A DNA stretch of 64,000 nt. It comes from Halogranum amylolyticum. GTDB lineage: Archaea > Halobacteriota > Halobacteria > Halobacteriales > Haloferacaceae. The translations under genes and the position numbers were made by a program. The stretch is from NCBI RefSeq assembly GCF_900110465.1, contig NZ_FODV01000002.1, positions 186,001 through 250,000 on the forward strand. Direction: 5' to 3'. Shown piece after piece: positions 50,315-59,647 of this stretch. Position 1 is the first letter of the stretch; each line of letters opens with the position of its first letter. The notes under the pieces were generated by a model that made no database searches, was not told the origin of the DNA, and was given only the letters and a program-made list of their open reading frames with translations.

Positions 50315-51850
50315 CTACGTTCGCTCGTCGACGTCGGTCGGTCGCGACCTCGCTTTTCGCCCGCCGTCGGTGACCGTCTGCGGTTCGTCGTCGAACCGGC
50401 GGACGGTCTGGGCGAGTCGATCGAGGTCGTAGCTGTCGTCGCCGACGCGCGTCGAAAGCGCCGCGAGGCCACAGGAGACGCCCGCCGCGGCGAGGAAGGA
50501 GACGAAGAAGGAGGGGGCGGGGAGCCCCACCGTCGGCAGCGCGGCCCGCGCGGGCGGGAAGAAAGCCAGTCCGACGGCGAGTCCCAGCGCACTCGCGGCG
50601 AGGACGCCGAGACTCCCGGCCCGCTCCGAGTAGAGACCGAGCAGCAGCGGGCCGAACGTCGCCGCCGCCAGGAGGTCTGCGAGGAGGAACAGCGTCAGCA
50701 CGCTGTACCCCTGTGCGCCGACGAAGATGGCCACGGCGGCGACGACGCCGGTGAACAGGCGAGCGACCGCAGTCAGCCGGTCGGTCGGGACGTTGACCAG
50801 TCGGGGGAGGTCGGCGGTAACGACGCTCGCGATGGCGTTGAACAGCGTGTCCGCGCTGCTGGTCACGAGCAACAGCGCCAGCAGAGCGAACACCAGCGTC
50901 GCCCACGCGGGCAGGGCGCGCTCGACGACCAGGAAGAGCGCCACGCTGGCGTCGGCGGGATCGGCGACGAGCCCGCGACCCGCCGCGACCGGGCCGAACA
51001 GGCCGACGAGAAGCACCATCGGGACGACGCAGACGGCGGCCAGTCGGAACGACCGGGCCACCGTCCGGTCGTCGCGGCCGGCGTAGACGCGCTGCCACCA
51101 CGCCTGGTTCAGCAGTTCCGCACCGAGGATCGCGACGGCGACGTACGCTCCGAACTCCAGCCCCGGGAGATAGCCGAGCGAGAGCAGCTCGGGTCGGGTG
51201 GCCGCGACCGACGTCGCCGCCGCGGTCGGCCCGCCGAGTGCGTCGAGCGCGACGGCGACGCCCACGAACAGAAGCGGGAGGACGACGAGCGTCTGCAGTC
51301 GGTCGGTCATCATGCTCGCTCGGAGGCCGCCGTAGGCCGTGTACGAAAGCACCGTCACGCCGACCAGCGTCGCGGTCTGCCACCCCGGGACGCCGGCGAG
51401 CCGTTCCATCACGAGCGCGATGCCGGTGAACTCGGCGGCGAGAAACACGCTCATGTAGGCGACGGAGACGACGAGGACGTAGACGTACATCACGCGGCCG
51501 TAGCGGGCGTGGGCGTACTCCGTCAGCGAGTGGCCCTCGGGGATGAGTTGTCGGATGCGCGGACCGAGCCACGAGTAGCAGGCCAACGGGAGCGCCGACC
51601 CGACCGCGTAGCCGACGACGGCCGTGACGCCGCCGAAGGCGGCCCCGGCCTCTGCGGGGCTGAACAGGATCCACGCGCCCATGCTGGAGGCGACGACGGT
51701 CGCCGTCAGCGTCGGGGTCCCCGCGGAGTCCCGCGCCGAAATGAAGTCTTCGACGGAGTCGATTCGTCCACGGGCGTGCCACGCGCCCAGTGCTGCGAAG
51801 CCGAAGAGCGTGACGAGCACGACGCCGAGAATGGCGGACTGCCCGTTCAC
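50315..51850 (-). CDS. Sodium:solute symporter (SSS family)
   Basis: 511 residues from GTG 51850; GGAGG at 51859-51863 lies 8 bases before it, a rare clear ribosome binding site here, and fixes the start. The open frame continues upstream but lacks sense. About 13 membrane helices; FISARDSAGTPTLTATVVASSMGAWILFSPAEAGAAFG is the typical first sodium-site region, and LLVTSSADTLFNAIASVVTADL matches the SSS signature around helix 8. Cytosolic charged C-terminus. Substrate unknown; the position beside acs suggests a carboxylate, as an inference. Confidence 0.88.
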   Translation of the reverse strand: MNGQSAILGVVLVTLFGFAALGAWHARGRIDSVEDFISARDSAGTPTLTATVVASSMGAWILFSPAEAGAAFGGVTAVVGYAVGSALPLACYSWLGPRIRQLIPEGHSLTEYAHARYGRVMYVYVLVVSVAYMSVFLAAEFTGIALVMERLAGVPGWQTATLVGVTVLSYTAYGGLRASMMTDRLQTLVVLPLLFVGVAVALDALGGPTAAATSVAATRPELLSLGYLPGLEFGAYVAVAILGAELLNQAWWQRVYAGRDDRTVARSFRLAAVCVVPMVLLVGLFGPVAAGRGLVADPADASVALFLVVERALPAWATLVFALLALLLVTSSADTLFNAIASVVTADLPRLVNVPTDRLTAVARLFTGVVAAVAIFVGAQGYSVLTLFLLADLLAAATFGPLLLGLYSERAGSLGVLAASALGLAVGLAFFPPARAALPTVGLPAPSFFVSFLAAAGVSCGLAALSTRVGDDSYDLDRLAQTVRRFDDEPQTVTDGGRKARSRPTDVDERT

Positions 51851-51856
51851 GGTCGG

Positions 51857-51911
51857 GTCCTCCTGTCGGTCATCTCTACCCGTGGACAGCGTCTCTGTCG
51901 AGATATATCTT
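51857..51911 (-). promoter_or_regulatory. TATA element and ribosome binding site of the SSS symporter
   Basis: Minus strand AAAGATATATCT (about 51900-51911) forms the promoter and gives a leader of about 25 bases; GGAGG (51859-51863) is complementary to the 16S rRNA end and stands 8 bases before GTG. Confidence 0.55.
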
Positions 51912-51929
51912 TGTGATACTACTCGGTGG

Positions 51930-52178
51930 TTAGCCGGTGAACCACTCGTCGAGACACGACTGGCCACACAGGTAGTGGCGTTCGCCGTCGTTTCCGGAGC
52001 GCCCCGTCAACGTCACGAGGAGGTGTCGCTCCCGGAGCTCCAACTCTGCTCCGCAGTGACTGCAGTCGCCGCGTCGCTCGACGTCGACGTCCCAGCGTCG
52101 GTGTGAGGCGACGCGTTCGACGGTCGTCTCTCCCTCGTAGTCCCGCGGCGTCCGTCCGACGTACTTCGAGAGCTCCAT
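51930..52178 (-). CDS. Small zinc-finger protein (DUF7576-like)
   Basis: 82 residues. CSHCGAEL (39-46) and CGQSCLDEW (71-79) supply four Cys for one zinc site, with the strand RERHLLVTLTG between them, a layout shared by a haloarchaeal family. The N-terminus (MELSKYVGRTPRDYEG) is acidic and polar. Function unknown; nucleic-acid or protein binding is possible. Confidence 0.75.
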   Translation of the reverse strand: MELSKYVGRTPRDYEGETTVERVASHRRWDVDVERRGDCSHCGAELELRERHLLVTLTGRSGNDGERHYLCGQSCLDEWFTG

Positions 52179-52351
52179 ACGCGACGATTCGGGCGGAACC
52201 TCATGTCGTTTCCTGGGGAGCAGTATATAGAGATATTGTCCCAGTCCGGAACACGACGAGCGACGGGGCGCTCCCGAGTAGGATGTCGTCTACCGATTGA
52301 CGTGTACTTTGCCACCATCCCGCAACCTATATCACGAACCTTCATTGAGAA

Positions 52352-53968
52352 ATGCGTATGGAGAAACCGCTCCTCACGACGGAGTTCCTCGACAGGGCTC
52401 GACGACACTACGGTGACGAAGAGGCGGTGCTCGCGACGACGGGTGAACGATACACGTACGACGAACTCGGCGAGCGAGTCGACGGCTTCTCGGCGGCCCT
52501 CCAGGCACGCGGTGTCGAGAAGGGCGACCGTGTGGCCGTGTTGGACCCGAACACGCACTACCATCTCGAGGCGGCGTACGGGTCGATGCAGATCGGAGCC
52601 ATCCACACGCCGCTGAACTATCGACTGGTGGCCACCGACTTCGAGTACATGCTGAACGACGCCAGAGTGAAGGCGATCTACGCCGACGCCAAGTTCGCCG
52701 ACAAGATACAGGAGATCCGTGACGACGTGCCGACGGAGGTGTTCATCACGGACGACGTCGACGCTGTGGAAGGCGAGTGGGAGTCGTTCGACGACCTCGT
52801 CGCCGAGTCGACCGACTACGACCGTCCCGAAATGGACGAGGACGAGGTCATCACCATCAACTACACCTCGGGGACGACCGGCGACCCGAAGGGCGTCTGT
52901 CGGACCCACCGAACGGAGTCGCTGCACGCGTACCTCATCAGCATCCACCACGAGATCAGGGACGACGACGTCTACCTGTGGACGCTCCCGATGTTCCACG
53001 TCAACGGCTGGGGTCACATCTACGCGATCACGGGAGCGGGCGCGCGACACGTCTGCACCCGCGGCATCGACGCGGGGGAGATCTTCGACCGCGTCCAGAA
53101 CGAGGGCGTCTCGTACTTCTGTGCCGCACCGACCGTGCTCAACATGCTCAAGGAGTACTACGAAGAGCACGACCCGGCGACGACGGGCGAGAACCCCGTG
53201 CGGGTTGCGACGGCCGGGGCCGCCCCGCCGGAGGCGAGCATCAGAGCCGTCGAGAACGAGTTCGGATGGTATCTCAAACACGTCTACGGTGCGACCGAGA
53301 CGGGACCGCTCATCACCACCTCCGACGCGCGGCGGTTCTTCGACCAGGAGTCCGACGACCGCTTCGCCGTGAAGAAACAGCAGGGGATCGGCTACCTCGG
53401 GACGGAGGTGCGCGTCGTCGACGAGGACGGCAACGACGTCGAACCTGACGGGAAGACCATCGGCGAGATCGTCGTCCGCGGCAACCAGGTGATGGACGGC
53501 TACTGGGAGAAACCCGAGGAGACCGAGGAGGCGTTCAACGACCGGCTGGAGGGTTACTACCACATGGGTGATCTGGCCGCCGTCGACGAGAAGGGGTTCA
53601 TCACCATCCAGGACCGCAAGAAGGACATCATCATCTCCGGGGGTGAGAACATCTCCAGCATCGAACTCGAGGACACGCTGTTCGAACACGACGCCGTCGC
53701 CGACGTCGCCGTCATCCCGGCTCCCTCCGACGAGTGGGGTGAGACGCCGAAAGCGTTCCTCGTCCCGGCCAACGGCGACCCGGACAACCCGGGCGTGACG
53801 AGCGAAGAGATCAGGGCGTTCTGCCGCGAGCGTATCGCCTCCTACAAGGTGCCCGGCGAGGTGGAGTTCGTCGCCCAGCTGCCGAAGACGGCGACCGGGA
53901 AGATCCAGAAGTACGAACTGCGCGAACAGGAGTGGGAGGACGAAGACCGGATGGTCGGCGAAGGCTAG
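52352..53968 (+). CDS. AMP-forming acyl-CoA ligase (long/medium-chain fatty acid type)
   Basis: 538 residues from ATG 52352 (a second ATG two codons later is possible). ANL superfamily: INYTSGTTGDPKGVCRTHR phosphate loop, VYGATETGPLIT, GYYHMGDLAAVDEKGFITIQDRKKDIIISGGENIS hinge region, and LPKTATGKIQKYELR with catalytic Lys. Activates a carboxylic acid as CoA thioester, probably a fatty acid for beta-oxidation. Its end converges on the MinD-like gene with one base between stops. Confidence 0.92.
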   Translation: MRMEKPLLTTEFLDRARRHYGDEEAVLATTGERYTYDELGERVDGFSAALQARGVEKGDRVAVLDPNTHYHLEAAYGSMQIGAIHTPLNYRLVATDFEYMLNDARVKAIYADAKFADKIQEIRDDVPTEVFITDDVDAVEGEWESFDDLVAESTDYDRPEMDEDEVITINYTSGTTGDPKGVCRTHRTESLHAYLISIHHEIRDDDVYLWTLPMFHVNGWGHIYAITGAGARHVCTRGIDAGEIFDRVQNEGVSYFCAAPTVLNMLKEYYEEHDPATTGENPVRVATAGAAPPEASIRAVENEFGWYLKHVYGATETGPLITTSDARRFFDQESDDRFAVKKQQGIGYLGTEVRVVDEDGNDVEPDGKTIGEIVVRGNQVMDGYWEKPEETEEAFNDRLEGYYHMGDLAAVDEKGFITIQDRKKDIIISGGENISSIELEDTLFEHDAVADVAVIPAPSDEWGETPKAFLVPANGDPDNPGVTSEEIRAFCRERIASYKVPGEVEFVAQLPKTATGKIQKYELREQEWEDEDRMVGEG

Positions 53969-53969
53969 C

Positions 53970-55196
53970 TCAGAACGGTCCGCGAACCGCCCGGACGACC
54001 GCGCCGAGTCGTCCGCGGATCCCCTCCTCGTTCTCGTCCTCATCGCCGATCCGGTCACCACGGTCGCGTGCGGTCGGGTCGGTCGGTGACGCCGATCGAC
54101 CCTCCTCGCCGCTGGCGTCCGTGGTGTCGTCCTGTCTCGACACATCGGTCGTCGACGGCGCTTCGTCTTCGTCGCTCTCGTCGACGTCACGGGACCCGTC
54201 TTCGTCGCTCTCGCCGTTGGTCGTCTCTTCTTCGCTTCGAACGGTCGCTTCGGTCGACTCTGTCGCGTCCGTCTCGTCCATTGCGTCTGACTCGTCACCT
54301 CCTGCCGTCGAGTCGTCGTCCGACTCGTCCGTCGCATCTGACTCGTCACCTTCTGCCATCGAATCGTCGTCCGACTCGTCGCGTCCGGGGAACACGAACC
54401 CGTCGCGGTGCTTGGCCGTCTCCGCGCGGGCGCGGACGGCGTTGGAGGCGACCCGCCTCTCGTCGGGGACGGCGACGTCGCGGTCGTCGAGGCGACGCGC
54501 GATCGCTCGATACGCCTCGGCGGCGGGACTGCCCGGCGACTGTGCGACGACGGGGCGACCGACGTCCTGCGAGGCGGGGACGGCGTCGTCCTCCGGTACG
54601 TGGCCGAGCAGCGGGACGTCGAGGAACGTCGCGATGCGGTCGACCGGCGGAGAGGTCCCCGTCCCCGAACGGACGAACACCGCGCCGGCGACGGTGCCGC
54701 CGACGCGCTCGGTCAACTGTTTGGTCTTCTCGACGTCGCGGACGGAGGCGACCCGTGGCGAGGAGACGAGCACCGTCTCGGCGGCTAGCGCCAGCGGCAG
54801 CAGCGTCTCGTGGCTCAGTCCGGCGCCCGTGTCGAGCAACAAGACGTCGTACTGCCCGCGGAGCGTCGCGAGGACGTCGCCGATGCGGTCGACGTCGACG
54901 CCCGCGAACCCGTCGAGCGTGGTCCCGCTCGGGACGACGGCGAACCCGTCGTCGGCGTCGTAGACCGCCTCGTCGACCGACGCGTCGCCCGCGAGCACGT
55001 CGTGGAGCGTCGTGTCCGTCTCGGGGTCGACGTCGAGCGCGAGGAAGTCCGCGGTGTTCGCCATCGCGAGATCGAGTTCGACGACGGCCACCGAGCGTCC
55101 GGCGGCCGCCAGCGCCGCCCCGAGGTTGAGACTCGTCGTCGTCTTGCCGACGCCACCCTTCGCCCCTGCGACAGCGTAGACCGCTCCCCTGACCAT
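53970..55196 (-). CDS. MinD/ParA-like ATPase with acidic C-terminal tail
   Basis: 408 residues. Deviant Walker A KGGVGKTT (13-20), DLAMANTADFLALD, and LLLDTGAGLS as Walker B complete a MinD-type P-loop ATPase (1-245). The C-terminal 150 residues are disordered, rich in Asp, Glu, Ser and Thr, with a 17-residue unit (DESDDDSMAEGDESDAT type) repeated twice; no amphipathic membrane-targeting helix is evident, though the last residues (RGRLGAVVRAVRGPF) are basic and hydrophobic and might do this. Positioning of cell components is the family role. TATA lies about 27-35 bases upstream. Confidence 0.88.
   Translation of the reverse strand: MVRGAVYAVAGAKGGVGKTTTSLNLGAALAAAGRSVAVVELDLAMANTADFLALDVDPETDTTLHDVLAGDASVDEAVYDADDGFAVVPSGTTLDGFAGVDVDRIGDVLATLRGQYDVLLLDTGAGLSHETLLPLALAAETVLVSSPRVASVRDVEKTKQLTERVGGTVAGAVFVRSGTGTSPPVDRIATFLDVPLLGHVPEDDAVPASQDVGRPVVAQSPGSPAAEAYRAIARRLDDRDVAVPDERRVASNAVRARAETAKHRDGFVFPGRDESDDDSMAEGDESDATDESDDDSTAGGDESDAMDETDATESTEATVRSEEETTNGESDEDGSRDVDESDEDEAPSTTDVSRQDDTTDASGEEGRSASPTDPTARDRGDRIGDEDENEEGIRGRLGAVVRAVRGPF
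54280..54381. repeat. Two 51-bp tandem units inside the MinD-like gene
   Basis: Two adjacent 51-base copies with a few substitutions (unit starts near 54283 and 54334), encoding the doubled 17-residue acidic motif. Period is a multiple of three, so frame is kept and copy number could vary between strains. Confidence 0.65.
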
Positions 55197-55327
55197 GGCG
55201 ATACTGTGACAGCATCCATATTAAAAATATCTGTAACATTGACGTGTTCGTGAGCAGAGAGGAGACATGGTACAGCAGTCGCCGTATCCGGCAAGTCTTT
55301 CACTCTCACCCTCATTGACGTTCGTGT

Positions 55328-56494
55328 ATGACTGGCGTACGAGTCGCCGGAGTCGGCCTCACTCACTTCGGAAGTCACCCCGACCGGACCGGTCGGGACC
55401 TCTTCGCCGAGGCCTCACTCGCGGCACGCAAAGATGCGGACGTCCCCCGCGACCACATCGAACATCTGAACTACGGCAACTTCATGGGCGCACTCGCCGA
55501 GCGACAGGGCCACCAGGGTCCGCTCATGGCCGAGGCGGCCGGACTCGCCTGTCCTGGCACCCGCTACGAACAGGCGTGTGCCTCCGCGGGCGTCGCCGTC
55601 CGCGAGGCCGTCAAGAGCATCCGCTCGGGCGAGAACGACGTGATGCTCACCGGCGGGATGGAGCGAATGACCAACATGGACACCGACGGCGCGACCGAAG
55701 CGCTCGCCGTCGCCGCCGACGAACTTCACGAGGTCCGGTCGGGGATGACCTTCCCCGGTGCCTACGCGCTGATGGCACAGGCGTACTTCGAGGCGTTCGG
55801 CGGGTCGCGCGAGGATCTCGCGCACATCGCCGTCAAGAACCACCGGCACGCGCTCGACAACGAGTACGCGCAGTACCAGAAGGAGATCACCCTCGAGGAC
55901 GCGCTGGACGCGCCGCCGGTCGCCTCGCCGCTCCACCTGTACGACGCCTGTCCTATCACCGACGGTGCGAGCGCGCTCGTGCTCGTCAGCGACGAGTACG
56001 CCGAGGAGCACGACCTCGACGCCCCCGTCTCGATCACCGGGACGGGACAAGGGGCGGACAAGATGGCGCTGCAGGACCGCGAGCATCTCGCACAGACGCC
56101 CGCCGCGACGCAAGCAGCCGACGAGGCCTACGACGACGCAGGCGTCGGTCCCCAGGACGTGGAAGTCGCGGAGGTCCACGACTGTTTCACCATCGCCGAG
56201 GTGATGGCGCTCGAGTCGCTCGGCTTCTACGACCCCGGCGAAGCGATCGGTGCCGCCCGCCGCGGTGAGACGACCATCGACGGCGACCGACCGATCAACC
56301 TCTCGGGGGGGCTGAAGGCGAAAGGTCACCCCGTCGGCGCGACCGGCGGCAGCCAACTGGTCGAGATGACGCGCCTCCTCCGCGGCGACCACCCGAACAG
56401 CGACGCCGTCTCGGATGCGGAAGTCGGCCTCACCCACAACGCGGGTGGCACCGTCGCGAGTGCAGTCGTTCATGTTTTGGAGGTGACCCGATGA
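55328..56494 (+). CDS. Thiolase family protein (SCP2-type acyltransferase)
   Basis: 388 residues. Thiolase fold with acyl-accepting Cys84 (EQACASAGVAV), VHDCFTIAEV (second-half His/Cys region) and GGLKAKGHPVGATGGSQ with the conserved His. Resembles SCP2-like thiolases that work with a Zn-ribbon OB-fold protein; exactly such a gene overlaps its stop (ATGA). Either cleaves 3-ketoacyl-CoA in beta-oxidation or condenses acetyl-CoA. No HMG-CoA synthase gene is present here. Confidence 0.9.
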   Translation: MTGVRVAGVGLTHFGSHPDRTGRDLFAEASLAARKDADVPRDHIEHLNYGNFMGALAERQGHQGPLMAEAAGLACPGTRYEQACASAGVAVREAVKSIRSGENDVMLTGGMERMTNMDTDGATEALAVAADELHEVRSGMTFPGAYALMAQAYFEAFGGSREDLAHIAVKNHRHALDNEYAQYQKEITLEDALDAPPVASPLHLYDACPITDGASALVLVSDEYAEEHDLDAPVSITGTGQGADKMALQDREHLAQTPAATQAADEAYDDAGVGPQDVEVAEVHDCFTIAEVMALESLGFYDPGEAIGAARRGETTIDGDRPINLSGGLKAKGHPVGATGGSQLVEMTRLLRGDHPNSDAVSDAEVGLTHNAGGTVASAVVHVLEVTR

Positions 56495-56865
56495 CCGACG
56501 CCGGCTACGACGAGTGGCTGGACGCGCTCGAGGACGGCGAGGGCTACTATCTCGCCTGTGAGCAGGGTCACGGATCGCTCCCGCCGCGGCGGGTCTGTCC
56601 GCACTGCGGGTCCCCCGAGCTCTCGGAGGAACCGCTCCCCGAGACGGGGACCGTCGAGACGTTCACCGTCGTCCACGTCCCCGCACCGGACTTCAGTGAC
56701 CAGGCACCCTACGCGACGGTCGTCGCCGACTTCGGAGACGTCCGCCTGACGGGCGTCGTCGGTGGCGACGTCGTCGACGACGTGGAAGTCGGAACGACGG
56801 TCGAACCCGGCGCCACCGTCAACCCGACGAGCGAGAACCGGATGGTTCGGTTCCGTCTCCGCTGA
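56491..56865 (+). CDS. Zn-ribbon OB-fold protein (DUF35), thiolase partner
   Basis: 124 residues. N-terminal rubredoxin-like ribbon with CEQGHGSLPPRRVCPHCGSPELSE region (Cys residues near 25, 38 and 41; the first knuckle has only one Cys, CEQGH, where a His may serve as fourth ligand). Then an OB fold (TGTVETFTVVHVPAPDFSDQAPYATVVADFGDVRLTGVV pattern). Such proteins bind thiolases and channel CoA intermediates. Start overlaps the thiolase stop by 4 bases. Confidence 0.9.
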   Translation: MTDAGYDEWLDALEDGEGYYLACEQGHGSLPPRRVCPHCGSPELSEEPLPETGTVETFTVVHVPAPDFSDQAPYATVVADFGDVRLTGVVGGDVVDDVEVGTTVEPGATVNPTSENRMVRFRLR

Positions 56866-56922
56866 GCGACGGCGTACGTGTCGGACGGCGACCCTCGTGA
56901 CGCGACGTGAGAGATCGACGCG

Positions 56923-57861
56923 CTACGACGTGTCGGTGTCGGCCGTCAGCTCCTGTCGGAGCGTCTCGACGAACGCCTCGGCGTGTTCGACGTGCGGGAG
57001 GAGCTTCGCGTCGTCGAAGACGACCAGGCGGGCGTCGGCCTCGTCGGCCAGGTCGCGTCCGTCCGAGAGCGGCGTGATGTCGGCCTCGCGCCCCCAGACG
57101 AGCGTGACCGGGACGTCCAGTTCGCGGAGCGTCGCCGCGAGGTCGACCTCGGAGTTGAGATAGCCGCTGACGAACGACGCCGGGGCGAACCGCGCGTTCC
57201 GCTGGTGGCTCGTCCGCCACTCGTAGTCGGTCCACTCGTCGCCCGCCGCGGAGGGGTCGTAGTAGCCGTGGTCGGCGTTGAAGTACCGGATCGCCGGCTT
57301 CGACGTCAGCACGTTGAACGTCGTCTCGCCGACGAGCGGCGCACGCAGCAGTTCTCGGACCGCCTGTTTCTGTTCGGGACCGGCCGTCGCCGTCGGACAG
57401 ACGAACACGAGTCGCGAGACGTCGGACTCGTCGGCGACGGCGGTGACGTAGGCTGCGGTCAGCGACGACGCCACGACCAACGGGTCGTCGAACTCGCCGA
57501 CGAAGTCGGCGACGAAGTCCTCGTAGAGCGCTGCCGAGTACCGCAGCGGCGGGCGGTCCGACCGACCGAACCCGGGGAGGTCGGGCGCGACGACGTGGTA
57601 GTCCTCGGCGAGATTGGAGAAGATCTCGCGGAACTCACCGCCGGACCCGGCGGCGTTGATGCCGTGCAGGAGAACGAGGTCGGGGTTCTCCGGACTCCCC
57701 GCCTCCGTGTAGGCGACGTCCATCCCGCGCCAGCGGTAGGTCCGTTGGTCACCAGGCAGTGCAGGTTCGAGTTCGCCGGCCCGCTTTCTGAGCGTCCGGT
57801 TGACGACGGCGGTGGTCCCGACGCCGACGGCGGCGACGCCGAGTGCGCGACTGAGCTTCAT
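56923..57861 (-). CDS. Alpha/beta hydrolase
   Basis: 312 residues. A hydrophobic N-terminal stretch (6-20) may be a membrane anchor. VLLHGINAAGSGGEF is the oxyanion loop, the nucleophile elbow reads VVASSLTA (AxSxx instead of the usual GxSxG), WGREADITPL provides the acid and LLPHVEHAEAF the His. The lid region (about 190-245) is helical. Esterase-like; substrate unknown. Confidence 0.88.
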   Translation of the reverse strand: MKLSRALGVAAVGVGTTAVVNRTLRKRAGELEPALPGDQRTYRWRGMDVAYTEAGSPENPDLVLLHGINAAGSGGEFREIFSNLAEDYHVVAPDLPGFGRSDRPPLRYSAALYEDFVADFVGEFDDPLVVASSLTAAYVTAVADESDVSRLVFVCPTATAGPEQKQAVRELLRAPLVGETTFNVLTSKPAIRYFNADHGYYDPSAAGDEWTDYEWRTSHQRNARFAPASFVSGYLNSEVDLAATLRELDVPVTLVWGREADITPLSDGRDLADEADARLVVFDDAKLLPHVEHAEAFVETLRQELTADTDTS

Positions 57862-57938
57862 ACCCTCTCTGTCGCTCGGGCCGAACTTATACCCTGACCC
57901 CGCCGTCGTCGCCGTCCAGCGAAAAGAGTTATACCGAC

Positions 57939-59015
57939 CTACTCTCGACGCTCCTCGACGCAGTCGGCGATGGGTTCGATCAGTTCGTCGGCGACGGTGT
58001 AGGGGTCCGTCTCGCGGTCGTAGATCGCCGCGGCGTACGCTTCGATTCCCCCTCGCCGGTCGAGTTCCCCCTCCAGCAGGTGGGCGGTGTCCTCGCGCAG
58101 GAGTTGGCGAATCTCCTCGGCGTAGCGCATCCGCGCTTTCGCCGCCAGCCGACCCGTCTCCTCGAGGTACGTTCGGTGTTCAGCTAGTAGATCGACGAGC
58201 CCGTCGATCCCCTCACCGTCCTTGGCGACGGTCTTGACTACCTCTGGGGTCCACCGTTCCTCGCTCTCGTCGTCCGCCCCGCTCTCGTCGCCCCCGTCGT
58301 CGCCCGACGGCAGCTCCGGTTCCTCGAACCCGTGGTGGCCGAGATCGAGGTTCGCCGTCGGGTCGTTTCGCATGTGGATCATCTCCTCCAGTTCGGCGAC
58401 GGTGCGGTCGGCGCTCGGCATGTCGGCCTTGTTGACGACGAAGACGTCGCCGATCTCCAGGATCCCCGCCTTCAGCATCTGGACGTCGTCGCCGCTGCCG
58501 GGTTGGACGAGCACGGTCACCGTGTCGGCCGTGCGGACGATGTCTACCTCGTTCTGTCCCGCGCCGACCGTCTCGATGATGATCTTGTCCTTGCCGAAGG
58601 CGTCAAGCGCCTTCACCGCGTCCGACGTCGCCGTCGACAACCCCCCGAGCTGGCCGCGGGCGCTCATCGACCGGAAGAACACCTCCATGTCGCCGACGTT
58701 CGACGCCATCCGGATGCGGTCGCCGAGGACGGCCCCGCCGGTGAACGGCGAGGAGGGGTCGACCGCGATGACGCCGACAGTCAGTCCCTCGTCGCGGTAG
58801 GTCCGGGCGAGTTTGTCGACCAGCGTCGACTTGCCGGCTCCCGGACTGCCGGTGATGCCGATCACGTCGGCGTGGCCGGTGTGTTCGTGGAGCGCCGAGA
58901 CGACGTCGCGGTAGCCCGGCGAGCGGTTCTCGATCTTCGTGATGACCCGTGCGAGCGCACGGTGTTTCCCGTCGAGGAGGTCGTCGACGAGATCGCTCTG
59001 TGCGGCGTGACTCAT
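57939..59015 (-). CDS. meaB: Methylmalonyl-CoA mutase-associated GTPase MeaB
   Basis: 358 residues. G3E-family GTPase: GITGSPGAGKSTLVDKL P-loop (53-69), VDPSSPFTGGAVLGDRIRM, ETVGAGQNEVDI switch region and VNKAD for guanine recognition. An acidic insert (about 228-255, GDDGGDESGADDESEE) is a haloarchaeal addition. Protects and reloads the B12 cofactor of the mutase. It follows the B12-binding subunit by 4 bases. Confidence 0.94.
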   Translation of the reverse strand: MSHAAQSDLVDDLLDGKHRALARVITKIENRSPGYRDVVSALHEHTGHADVIGITGSPGAGKSTLVDKLARTYRDEGLTVGVIAVDPSSPFTGGAVLGDRIRMASNVGDMEVFFRSMSARGQLGGLSTATSDAVKALDAFGKDKIIIETVGAGQNEVDIVRTADTVTVLVQPGSGDDVQMLKAGILEIGDVFVVNKADMPSADRTVAELEEMIHMRNDPTANLDLGHHGFEEPELPSGDDGGDESGADDESEERWTPEVVKTVAKDGEGIDGLVDLLAEHRTYLEETGRLAAKARMRYAEEIRQLLREDTAHLLEGELDRRGGIEAYAAAIYDRETDPYTVADELIEPIADCVEERRE

Positions 59016-59019
59016 CGGA

Positions 59020-59439
59020 TCAGTTCCGTTCAGGGACGTTCTCTCGCACGAACTCGATGGTCTCCTTCATCGGGGTCCCCGGCCCGAAGATCTCGGCGAC
59101 GCCGAGTTCTCTCAGTTTCTTCTTGTCGTCGTCGGGGATGATGCCACCGACGATGATGAGTGTGTCCTCGAAGGCGTCGTACTCTTTCAGTCCCTCGATG
59201 ACCTTCGGGACGAGCGTGTTGTGCGCGCCCGAGAGGATGGAGATGCCGAGGACGTCGACGTCCTCCTGAACCGTTGCTTGGACGATCTCGTCGGGCGCGC
59301 GGTGCAGCCCCGAGTAGATGACCTCGAACCCCGCATCGCGAAAGGCCCGAGCGATGACGTGTGCCCCGCGGTCGTGACCGTCCAGTCCTACCTTCGCGAC
59401 GAGACACCGGATCGCTCGCTGTTCCTGATCTGCGCTCAT
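59020..59439 (-). CDS. mcmA2: Methylmalonyl-CoA mutase B12-binding (small) subunit
   Basis: 139 residues from MSADQEQRAIRC; 36 extra upstream codons are unlikely. Cobalamin-binding Rossmann domain with KVGLDGHDRG (Asp20-x-His22-x-x-Gly motif; His22 ligates cobalt), SILSGAHN and VVGGIIP. Complements the large subunit at 46.4 kb to make the active mutase. Transcribed together with meaB. Confidence 0.94.
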   Translation of the reverse strand: MSADQEQRAIRCLVAKVGLDGHDRGAHVIARAFRDAGFEVIYSGLHRAPDEIVQATVQEDVDVLGISILSGAHNTLVPKVIEGLKEYDAFEDTLIIVGGIIPDDDKKKLRELGVAEIFGPGTPMKETIEFVRENVPERN

Positions 59440-59647
59440 ACCTCCGTGGTTCGCCGTCGGTCGCTTTGATTCTAACGGATGTTCCTGAACGACCGTCCGG
59501 CGGCCGACGTCGCCAGTGGACACGGGCCGACCCCTCAGTCTCCCCACTCTCGGGGAAGTCGTGGTTTCAGATCGGTTACCTGTCGGGATTACCCTGCTGT
59601 TAGCGAGCTATCATATATCGGATCGACAGACACTCTGCTGTAATATC

